A stretch of DNA of 64,000 bases from Hydrangea macrophylla (lineage: Eukaryota; Streptophyta; Magnoliopsida; Cornales; Hydrangeaceae), in assembly GCA_033977485.1 (NCBI GenBank), contig CM066991.1:128607999-128671998 (forward strand). The letters are read 5' to 3'. Position 1 is the first letter of the stretch. Each line of letters opens with the position of its first letter. This document shows, piece after piece, positions 21,928 through 31,864 of this stretch. The notes under the pieces were generated by a model. It made no database searches. It had not been told where the DNA came from and saw only the letters and a list, made by a program, of their open reading frames with translations. A program made the translations under genes and the position numbers.

Positions 21928-22097
21928 GGGGTAGTATTTGGGCACAATTAAAATCATAATATTTTACTCATAACTTTTACTCCATTTTATTTCTATCTCT
22001 TTTTTAGTGGGGCACTGTAGAGTTATTAGTACTGACAAACACAAAATAAAAACTATGTGCAAAAAAATATGACTTTAATTGAACCCAAGTATTACTC
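21928..22097. mobile_element. Mutator-like MITE, 170 bp, 9-bp target duplication
   Basis: The left end GGGGTAGTATTTGGGC is complementary in large part to the right end, CCCAAGTATTACTC. TATATAAAC flanks it exactly (21919-21927 and 22098-22106). Confidence 0.75.
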
Positions 22098-22309
22098 TAT
22101 ATAAACATTAAATAAATGAAAGTTGAGTTAGACCCACTTAATTGAGTTAGTGATGTGGTGGACAAAATGACCAACCCTAACTAATTAAATGTGTTTTAAA
22201 TTTTTTTTTCAAAAAAAAAGGTAAAGCCAAGGTTCATTGCCAAAAAAGCCTAAGGTTGCCGTTTAGGCATATTCATTCCACTTGATGGCCGGACTTGTGA
22301 TAGTGATTT

Positions 22310-24578
22310 TGTCCCATTCTGATTTTTAGACAATTAAATATTTAATTTAGAGCATGTATTTAGATTAATATTTAATTTTTAAAATCCCGAGAGTAACACC
22401 CTTACACAGACTAATAGATAATTAATAAAAATAGTATTTTATACTCATTAAATAAGTACATGTGATTTTGTGTTTAAAGAAAAACTCTTTATTATTAAAC
22501 TTCTATTCCCAAACATTCATTTTCATTATAAAAGAAATTAAACACCATTACACACATTATATCCTTTCGATTTACAAATGAAATATTAGGTTCATTCAAT
22601 AAACCCTCTTTACAGAGTTCAGCGGAAAGAAAATAAATAAGCATAAAATCCATACATCCATTGGTCAGAGCAACTACAACGTTCCCAATACCCAATATAT
22701 AATCCTTATTACAATTATACACATGTGGCACACACTGCCAGAAATAAAATAAAGTACAACAAAAAAATAAATACAACTCTAATACTAAACAACACCGCGA
22801 CCACATCTTCACCCAAATAGAAGCTCCAAATAAAATCTCCAAATACTAAACTTGCACATACATTCGACTACGTTTCATATAGAAACGCACCCGAATGCAT
22901 AACACACTCGGGTCAGTCACATGACTGGTATGAGTTAAACAAAAATAACAAAATCTGAGGGCTCCAACCTGAACCCGTCGACTACAAACCACATTACAAC
23001 ACTATTGGGCCAAGACAAGTAGTTCCACACACATATTTGGACAAAAGAGTAGTTTCCATTTATGTGATGGCAAGTAGTTACTTGCCCAAAATCCAAAGTT
23101 ACTACGAGTTTTATACTTACCTCGGATATCTATGGTGAGCCAGCCCTGCATAAAAGTTAGTGGACCCACCATCCTGTAAATCGAATGATCACAAACCAGG
23201 CGAATAATTCCATACATAAGCCGTCTACATTCTAACTTAAATGTCGCGTTCATTATTTCACGCTTATCAGTCTTATGAAATAATCCATTTTCATTATTTA
23301 TTAGCATTAAATTTATCTTTGTGTTCCCTAGGTTCACCACTTGGTCACCCTCCATGGTACAGCCCACACATATATCCCATGTGTGCCCGGGACATACTAC
23401 CAACATCCACTCCGGTGCCAGTTTGGTTGGAGTATCAACCAAACCAGGTATACACAACGGAAGGCCGGTCAATATGCCTAGACGTCTAACAAATAAGCCG
23501 GGCATAAGGCTTAGGCCAGCTTGATCACGAAGCCACTAGCAAAAGGGTACACTCAGCAAGTCGAGCTACCAAAAAAATATATCACATAACGGGGAGCGGT
23601 GAACACTAAAGAACTATGTTGCAATTATCACTTATCGTTCGTATTATTCCCAATAATTGTGAATTTCACGTTTATCACATAGTTCCGTCTTATCATCCAA
23701 TCACATCTCTAACTTTTAGATGCATTCCAATTTCTTACAATAAAGGGTTTTATCAATTAACCCATAACAATCTTTCCTAAAAAATTTCCAATCAATTACA
23801 AGATCCCCAGTATACTATTCAACGTATTTAATTTACTCCTTTTTATCAAAATGACCACAAAATAAGGTCAGTTATTTCAGGTACAATAACCTCAACCTTA
23901 CATTCAATATTTTATGAGAATTCGTGTATCTCTAAGTAATTTTTATTAAGTCATACGAACGAATAAAAAAAACACAACGAATCATATTTATCCAATTTCG
24001 TACAATTTAATATACTAAAAATAGCTACTGAAATCTTCAATTTATGCCCAAACGGTGCAGAATCTAGAAAAACTTTATTAGACGAAAAGTGTGCAGAATT
24101 GCGTTTTACACAAGGCACGCTGACAGAATGTTCAAATTCAAAGCCACGATTTTCTAATAATTTTCTAAAGTTTCCGCAACTGTGTGAATTACAAGAAAAA
24201 CGAATTTCATATATACTTCTTAATTACCATGAATATTTCACATATAGTTTTATCAAACTAACTATTCACCTAACCCTTTCGAATACCCTAATGTCATAAT
24301 CACAAAGTCACACGAAGGGGAAAGAAAATATCTAGATTACTTCAACAATAACAACGTGTATCCATTGCTAAGATTTAACCCTAACAATTAAATTAAACAT
24401 GTACTAATTTAATTTACTCCCGTATACACGCATATATACATACGTGTATATATATTTATACTCGGATACACAAAATTTAACTCACCTCGTTGATAAAAAA
24501 TCGACCATCACGAATGCTCCACGATTCCCTACGTGCCCACGAACCCTAGACCCTTCTCCCTTTTCCTCCTCCTTCTTT

Positions 24579-24615
<37 letters not shown>

Positions 24616-25128
24616 TGCGGCTGACAATGGGATTCTATTACTTTTGTGTTGAAAAACCAACTAACCCTAATATAATATAATATTATGTATATAACTATGG
24701 TACATACACTCAACATATAATTGTAACACTCACACAAACATTAATAATTCCGTTTTTCTTTTTATGAGCTCACAAAATAGACTCATATGAGCCCAGAATG
24801 TAATTCAAAGCACTAAAATGGCTAGCCCAAAGGGTATTTATGCCCCGGGTACTTAATTTTAATATCAGATACACTATTTGACACATTCGCGGGCTTGTAA
24901 ACACTATATAACAAAAATACATATCAACCCTTCACTTTTTTTAACACATATAAATTAATAGAATATAACTCTCAAACTAAACGCGCTCACTCATGATTTA
25001 ATTTAGATGTCCACCAAACACTTAAAATTTTTCAAACACATGTCTTACATAGGTACACTCATATAATATTGCTAATTGGAAGTAATAATTAAAATAATTA
25101 TTTACATAGAAATTTTAGGGTTGCTACA
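22310..25128 (-). mobile_element. Solo LTR D (old Ty3/gypsy LTR, reverse orientation)
   Basis: This 2,819-bp unit reads TGTCCC...TTGCTACA on the plus strand and is flanked exactly by GATTT (22305-22309 and 25129-25133). Inside, 24020-24130 matches the duplicated block of the family C LTR (CAAACGGTGCAGAATCT, AAAAGTGTGCAGAAT). Splice-like signals on the minus strand (GT at 24485, AG at 23146-23147) have nearly the same spacing as in family C. Frames at 22495-22842 and 23002-23505 carry no known domain. Terminal dinucleotides and duplication support the call; no copy is present for alignment. Confidence 0.65.
24575..24614. repeat. (CT)n microsatellite in LTR D
   Basis: Long TCTCTC run near the predicted leader of LTR D. 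Confidence 0.85.
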
Positions 25129-25228
25129 GATTTCCAGTTATAGAAGTATTGGTGACTGTCACAACTCATAGGATTGAAGAGTTGGAAAAGCATGCACCGG
25201 CTTCACTGAGCAATATATCGGAATATAT

Positions 25229-25388
25229 CCCTTGTGGCCGGATGGCAAGGCCTCTGGGTGTTTTACCCAGAGGTCTCAAGTTCGAATCTCAAGGGAGTAG
25301 CCACAGGTGATTCACTCGGACGCCCTGGTCTCATGAGATTAGTCGAGATGCGCGTAAGCTGGCCCAGACACCCACGATTACCAAAAAA
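25229..25388 (+). mobile_element. Full-length tRNA-derived SINE
   Basis: The head resembles a tRNA gene: an A-box-like TGGCCGGATGGCAAGGC and a B-box-like GGTCTCAAGTTCGAATC, the internal RNA polymerase III promoter. A tRNA-unrelated body and a short A tail follow. A 17-bp duplication (AATATATCGGAATATAT, one mismatch in the right copy) flanks it at 25212-25228 and 25389-25405. This is the hallmark of LINE-dependent insertion. The copy at 13021-13161 is a truncated relative. Confidence 0.88.
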
Positions 25389-25405
25389 AATATATCGAAA
25401 TATAT

Positions 25406-25794
25406 TCTAATGGTTTTGTGTAATCTGCCATATCTATATTTTATATGCATCTTGTTCCATGATCCCATTATCATTTTATTGGGGCACTTGGTCTAAGGTT
25501 TCTGATCATTAGGAGTAATATTTAGCTAACTAGATTTACAAAGTTTTTCTACACTTTTTAAGGTTTTTAATATTTTTTAGGACAAAAAAGCTCATCACAC
25601 CTGCTGTACTGACATCAACAACTAATTTTTTACTTTTTTATTTTAAAAATTTTTGAAAATTTTAGATTTTTTTTGGAACTTATGTCAACTTTTGAAATAT
25701 CTCTCTAGAAATGAAAATTTCATAGACGTGTTTTTTTTATGCTTTTTTTTTTTTTTTTTTTGAAGTTTTTCTTTTTTTAACAAAGAAAAAAAAA
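25406..25794. other. Non-coding AT-rich DNA
   Basis: Low-complexity T-rich tracts; nothing recognised as a gene. Confidence 0.5.
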
Positions 25795-26150
25795 TTAGTT
25801 GATGTCAACTTTTGAAATATCTCTACAAAATTCAGAGACATTTTGTTCTGGAATGGCTCTGAATTTTTTTATTTTAGAAAGTGCCTCTAAAAAAAGAAAG
25901 AAAATTCGGGACAAAATGTTTCTAAAATCGAAAATGTTAGATACATTTATATGAAAATGTCTCTAAATTTGAAAAATTCAGAGACATCCAAATGCCTCTG
26001 AAACCAAGAAATTCAGACACATTAATTCTATGAAGAAAAAAAAGTCTCTAAAAATATTTTTGAAAATGTCTTTGAATTTGGAGAATTTAGAGACATTTTG
26101 GGAGAAATGTCTCTAAACTTTTTTTTAGAGACATTTCAAAAGTTTGAGGA
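25795..26150. repeat. Array of short direct and inverted words (AGAGACAT / ATGTCTCT)
   Basis: The words AGAGACATTTT and ATGTCTCTAAA recur in both orientations at short intervals. Such clusters are typical of subterminal regions of CACTA or Mutator elements, but no terminus with a target duplication was found. Confidence 0.5.
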
Positions 26151-26936
26151 CAGATTTTTTATTTTTTTTTACAAAAAAAAAAGTTTGAAAAATATATCAA
26201 AAAATACTAATAAATAAATAAAATTTCGACGTTAACATCAACGCGACACATACAATGGAGAAGGGTAATTATTCGTCTAGAAAAATACATGCAAAATTAA
26301 AATGAGAGACTTAAGCCCCCCCAAAAAGAAGAGGATAGAAAAATAGATGTGCTTATGAGGTGAATGAATTTTGGGTTGTCCTTTTGGCCTTATTGACCCA
26401 ACCTCATACAAAAGCTATATTTTGGCATTACTAGAGTACGTGTTAAAATGCTACATTTTATCATAGAGTAATGCTATATGACTCCAAATTTGATTTCTAA
26501 GTGTTTTGTCAGTTGTCTTCAACGAAAGGTTTATATTGAGGAAGCCTTCTCAAGGGGGCTACAAGACTTTGACCAGCTTTGTTTAAGGGAGATTTGTCAT
26601 TTGGCTTGATTGTTGGTTAAAATATGTTTTGACTCCGATCATCTTAGTTTCCAACAACTCTTTAAATTTCAGATATGTTTTGTTTGTTTATTTAAGTTTG
26701 GATGGATGAACGTTTTACTTATTATTACTATGAACTATTTTTGTTGGGTTGGGTGGTTGTGTTAAAGATATGGATGAACTTTTCGTTGTGTTGGTTAGAC
26801 ATGGATGGACTTTCGTTGTGTTGAGCTTGGTACTTTTATGTTTGATATGAATTATTATGCTTGTGAATTAAGTACAAATAAAAATTGGGAATCATACAAA
26901 TCAATTTTTTTTTATTAAAATTACTAACGGATATAC
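26151..26936. other. Non-coding AT-rich DNA
   Basis: Phrases near 26695-26820 repeat (ATGGATGGAC, TTTCGTTGTGTTG). No gene is supported. Confidence 0.5.
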
Positions 26937-27210
26937 CCGTTAGTAAATCTGTTAGCATTTTTTATTTTTTTGGAATTTCCAACGGATATATTTGTTAGTA
27001 AACCTTCTTAAAATTGTTAATATCAAATCTGAAACTCTCAACAAGTGTTGATATAAATAACTAACAGATATAACTGTTAGAAAGTATAGTTTTACTAACA
27101 GAAATATCTGTTAATATATAACTCCATTACAACTATTCCTCAAGCTGTATTTCTAACGGTTTTTTTCCCGTTAGTAATATTTTTCCAAACGGATATTCCC
27201 GTTAGAAATC
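26937..27210. mobile_element. CACTA-like subterminal repeat fragment
   Basis: Units of the form CTAACGGATAT...CCGTTAG recur about five times as direct and inverted copies. The same words occur at 44815-44980, where a CACTA terminus is visible. No terminus is seen here, so this is probably a decayed fragment. Confidence 0.5.
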
Positions 27211-28049
27211 GGCCCATATGAAAATTTCTATTTCTGAAGTTTTGTTTGTTCTGGACTTGAGTTTCTTCTTCTCCGTTGTTCAAAACCTGCAACGTATTTT
27301 TTTGATAAAAATAATAAATAAATAAACCTACAACTTAGTTGGGTCACAAAATTGTCTCTGTGTCAAACCCTGGATCCTCATTGACTAATTACTTGCATTA
27401 TTGGAGTTTTTTATTTTGTCTTTTAAGTGGGACCCTCGGTTAGACAGCAATAACTTCGGCCATTTGAAAGGGAACACTTGTTAAAAAAAATTATTGAATT
27501 TATGTCTTAGATGCCATAATTGTCGGTGGTTCTACATGTGAGTGGAATCGGATGTAGATGGTGGCCGGTGTCAATTTTGAGCGGTAACGGTGGGGATGGA
27601 GGTGGCTGGTGGTGTTGATTTTAGTTTGGATGTGGGAGTTTCCTCTCGAAACACCACATTTTGCTTATAATAGTTTTGTTGCTGTAATGATCTTCTCAAA
27701 TTAATTATGCTTGAGTTGTCTTAATTTATTTATTTATTTATTATTCTTTGTTTCAGGTCATCTACAATTATGCAGCTACAACCAGGTTTAATTTAGCACT
27801 TTGAAACTATTTTTAAATAATCTGTAGTTTGTGCTTCTTCAAGTCAGTTCTAATTGTTATTTTTTCCTTGAGAAATTTTGGTTTACTCTTTCTGTATTAT
27901 GCACTATTTAAAATGTCATTTCAGTAGGGTTTTTTTTTTTTTAATTGTTTATATGTGGATTTGGTTCGAGTAGAGGTGATATAAGAGCAGATGCTTATAT
28001 TAGAGTACATCTCTCAATTTTATTGTTTAATTAACTAATTAATCAACAA
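27211..28049. other. Non-coding DNA
   Basis: A G-rich stretch at 27520-27640 (GGTGG words) and AT-rich DNA. No gene is supported. Confidence 0.5.
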
Positions 28050-28227
28050 TGATAGCTAGTTAGGCGCACAACCCACTCTTACAACTATCTCTATCTCTCT
28101 CCTGGGTGGCACTGGCACTGTGAGATCCGATTAATTTCAATGGACCTCACTTGTTACCCAAGAAAAAGATAGAGATAATTGTGAGATCATGGTTGTAAGA
28201 TTGAGTTGTGCCCCAAACATTACTCAT
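28050..28227. mobile_element. Mutator-like MITE (no clean target duplication)
   Basis: Left CACAACCCACTCTTACAAC and right GTTGTAAGATTGAGTTGTG form inverted arms, continued by CTATCTCTATCTC against GATAGAGATA. The right end GCCCCAAACATTACTC matches the family at 21928-22097. Confidence 0.6.
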
Positions 28228-28524
28228 GAATAAATAGTCCCTTTTGATGTATTACATTTTTTAATTAACTAAAATTGAAAAGAAATTATATGCTTATGTT
28301 TCATTGCATTCTATAAAGCAACACAGTGAATAGTCAAAGTATAACAGCAGCCACTACGTCCAAAGTAAGTCAATGTTAAGTCCATAATAAGTCTAGGTGA
28401 TGCAGTAGCCATATCTAAACTTGAGAAAAAAAAAAAAAAAAAGGATATCTAAACTCTTTGGAAGCGTAAAACAAAGACTAGGATCTTCAAAACGCACCAA
28501 AGAGTTTTTGGCCAATGGAAGTGT

Positions 28525-28527
<3 letters not shown>

Positions 28528-28563
<36 letters not shown>
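28528..28563. repeat. (ATT)n microsatellite
   Basis: About 12 ATT units. It produces a Tyr run in the chance frame 28421-28753. Confidence 0.95.
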
Positions 28564-28564
<1 letters not shown>

Positions 28565-28673
28565 GGATGTTCATTTTTCTTATTGAGCAGTACTTTATGC
28601 TATATTACTTATGCATGCTGCTTTTTTAAATTTTTTGGAGCATCAAAGTATTTTGCAAATTTGAAGACATATC

Positions 28674-28975
28674 GACTTAGGCTTAGTTTGGCCCCCATTT
28701 TGGTGCTTCTCTTTTTTAAAGCACAATTTCATGTTAATTTATTTGGTAACTAGTTTATGAGCTTTGCAAAAATTGAACTTAGGACTTTTTTGGGAGAAGC
28801 TTTTAAAAGCTCTAGAATTGAGAGCTTTTAAAAGCTCAAGGTTGATTTTTGGTTTCAATATATTTTTTTGAAGAGTAATGAATGTGTCACTTGTAAAAAA
28901 TTATCAAATAATTTAATAATAAATTTCATAAACTCCTTTTAAAAAGCCACGTGAGGACCAAACTAAACCTTAGAC
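28674..28975. mobile_element. TIR element (TTAGGCTTAGTTTGG ends)
   Basis: The left end CTTAGGCTTAGTTTGGCCC pairs with the right end GGACCAAACTAAACCTTAG. AAAAGCT words repeat in the interior. Target duplication would be short (TTA-like), so a PIF/Harbinger-type MITE is possible. Confidence 0.5.
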
Positions 28976-29201
28976 GTGGACTTTATTAGTGGTCCAAGAA
29001 TCTCATGTTGGATCAAGTTATATTGAGAGACCTATTATGCAAACATGGCCATGGTTTGGTTGTTTCCGAATTGAAGGAAAAATTAATTACAGAATATTCA
29101 AAGCTATGTAATCATTTGTACGTTGAGGAGTTTAAAGTTTAGATCTTCACTTCCATTGTGGGCTTCAGTCACTAAAGAGTCCAAAGGAGCTTTATATCTA
29201 T

Positions 29202-29398
29202 GGGAAATGCTAGATGCACAAAAAAAGTGCACAACGAAATGCACAAACAGCTTAAAATTGTTGGACTTCGTGCTGAAAAATCTGTATACACAAAAAGACA
29301 AAAAAAAGGATTGTACATCTTTTTCAACACGAGGTCCAACAAATTAAAGCAGGTTGTGCAATTGGTTGTGCACTTTTTTTGTGCATCTAGCATTACTC
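29202..29398. mobile_element. Mutator-like MITE, 197 bp, 9-10 bp target duplication
   Basis: The arms run almost the full length: ATGCTAGATGCACAAAAAAA at the left end and its complement at the right end, continuing with matches around GTTGGAC and AACACGA. TTATATCTAT flanks it exactly (29192-29201 and 29399-29408). Short frames in it on both strands are mirror images caused by the inverted repeat. Confidence 0.82.
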
Positions 29399-29408
29399 TT
29401 ATATCTAT

Positions 29409-31453
29409 TATTCTCATTAGACTTGTTTTACATTCATTTCAGTCACTAAAAGATGTAGAAAAGTTGCCTGCCTTGAACATGCATCATCGTTCAAAATAAC
29501 ATAATCTATATAATATGCGAGTAGAATGGGCGACAAATAACATTAGAATTTGAAGATACCATTTCCCTCTCCCTCCCTCCTAGAATGCTATGAATTTATA
29601 TATACTGCTAAAATATGGAACCACATATCATCTAAGATGCAGTGATTCAGTGGGTGGAGTGGATTCCAAATTCCAATTCACTCGAAAATGATGTTACTAG
29701 AAGCTCTAGAAATGTTGTGCTCTAATATTAGTGGAGTTAAATGATGGATTTCCAATTCACTCGGGATATAGTCCCTCTTGATGTAATACCTTTTTTAATT
29801 ACTTAATGACTCTTGTTTTCTTATCCAAAAATAAATAAATAAATAAATAAAATTTTCTTTACATTGACTACTTATAACAAGACCGGTCCCAACTATTTGG
29901 AGGTCCGGGACAAACTACTAAAATGCAAATTTTTTGGGGGTCTACTGATACATTATTGGCTATTTTTTTTAAGGTTTATTTATAGTAGTACATAATTGGT
30001 GATTTTTTGGGGGTCTACTTATAATATAATCTATTTGTGAAACTTACACATTGTATGGTATCTTTCAAAATTCTAGAGGGGCCTATTTCTAAAACTCAAA
30101 AATCTTATACTAAAAGTGTAATTTTCAAAGTTCTAGGGACTTTTTTGAGTTTTATGTACATGTGTATAAATATATATGTAATTAATGACTCTAAATTGGG
30201 CATTGGGGAGGCCTAAATGCAAAATTCTAAAAATCTCAAGGTAAAAATGTAATTATGAAAATTTCATGGGAGCCCTCAAAATTTTGTGAACTTTGGTGGC
30301 CCGGATCGGTTGCCCTTTTTACCCCCCCTTTGGACCGGCCATGACTACTGATATGTATTAAGTCCAACAAGTATGCATCCATACTGATAAAGGGGCAAGG
30401 CAAAGAGAAAATCTCATCTTCGATAATTTTCGACGATTTTTTTCTTATGTAGTTTTTCTTAATTCTCTTTTCTTTCCCTATTTTCTCCTTGTTTGTGTGA
30501 CTTTCAATGTTGTTAACTCTTTCCGAAAACATATCTTAAGAACATGCACGTAAGAGGATCAGAGAGTATGATTCAAAGAGAATGTTGAAGGAGTGCAATG
30601 TCAGGCTCTCTGTTGTTGAATTGGCCATTAAATCGGCAAATGTAAGCACAATTTCTAGTATTTGAGATGGATTTTTCTTTGTTGCATTGGTGAATCATCA
30701 ATGATTAGAGTTCTTGTATTTACTATTTTGGTGTGCAATAGAAATTGCGTTAGATACTTGTTGCTTACGCGAAAGATCAACTTCTATAATATAATATTTT
30801 TTCCAACTAATTGTTATGTATTATCGAATTCCTTTTTTCCAGCTTACTATCGTTCAGTATTTTCTCGGATTAATTATGTTCATGAGCATGTGTCTTTAGA
30901 TTGTGCATATAGAGTCGGTAATGGCTATTTGATATCTTGAGTTGGTGAAATTCAATGTTTTGAGCTATAAAGATCTTAAGGTTTTGGTAGTATTTAGTAT
31001 AAGAACACGACATATGTATAAGCATGAGCATTTATTTACTTGCTATTAGTAAAAACATTGGCAAACATCTTGGAAGCATATAGATATATCTACGTGTAAT
31101 ATAGTTCCTCTAAACCCCTTTTGATTGCAGAATCTTGTCTGGAAAGAACTTGAAGGTAGAAAGAAGCATTGACATTGCATATGTGAAAGCCAGAGGGCGT
31201 CCCCACTAGTTCTACTATACAGGACATACTTTTTTAGAAGGTTATATTGACCCCTCATTTCTCTGTACCCTATAGTATGTAATTCCTAAACTTCACAATA
31301 GAAAGAAAATTTGATTCTAGGTTTTGCTGCTAATGAAATATTTTGGATTGCTGCTAAGGAAAGCCCAACTTTCTCAGATTAACATCTCTTCTTATGTTAG
31401 TCTAAGTTCACTTTACATTCTTCTGTCATCATTTGATTTTGGTTTATTGAAGG
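29409..31453. other. Non-coding AT-rich DNA
   Basis: No gene is supported. A possible decayed TIR element lies at about 29880-30345 (GGTCC words at one end, GGACCGG at the other). Short frames at 30236-30532 and 30662-30940 show no known motif. Confidence 0.5.
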
Positions 31454-31864
31454 TGTCACGCCCCGGAGCAGCTAAAATAGAGAAAAATAAATTTTAAGTC
31501 CATAGGGAATGACGGGTGAATGTCACTAATTATCCACACCATACAGTATCAATCAACCAAAGAATAAGAATAGCAACATAATCGAACTGAATATAATAAC
31601 AACTCTATCTATTATAATATCATAGTGGTCCTCAGGATCACAACAGGCCTGGAGACAACATATGCCCAAGTACCCGTTAATTAATAAGGTTTAACGGTAA
31701 TATAAAACAAAATATTAATCTCCATCTCTAGATGGCGTAAGGGTAGTCGTCAGTGTAACAGACTTCTCCGGCATAACCAACATCATGGGGCCATCCTCTG
31801 CGTATTCCCTTTCAGGGTAGTAGTCGTCGTCATAAGCTCCATTATCTGCATTAAGAGGGACATG

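Noticed and set aside
22495..23505. Minus-strand frames of 115 and 167 codons as genes
   Set aside because: They lie inside the inferred solo LTR D and show no protein motif; the second overlaps predicted leader signals.
28421..28753. 110-codon frame with a Tyr run
   Set aside because: The Tyr run is the (ATT)n microsatellite; the start lies in an A-rich tract.
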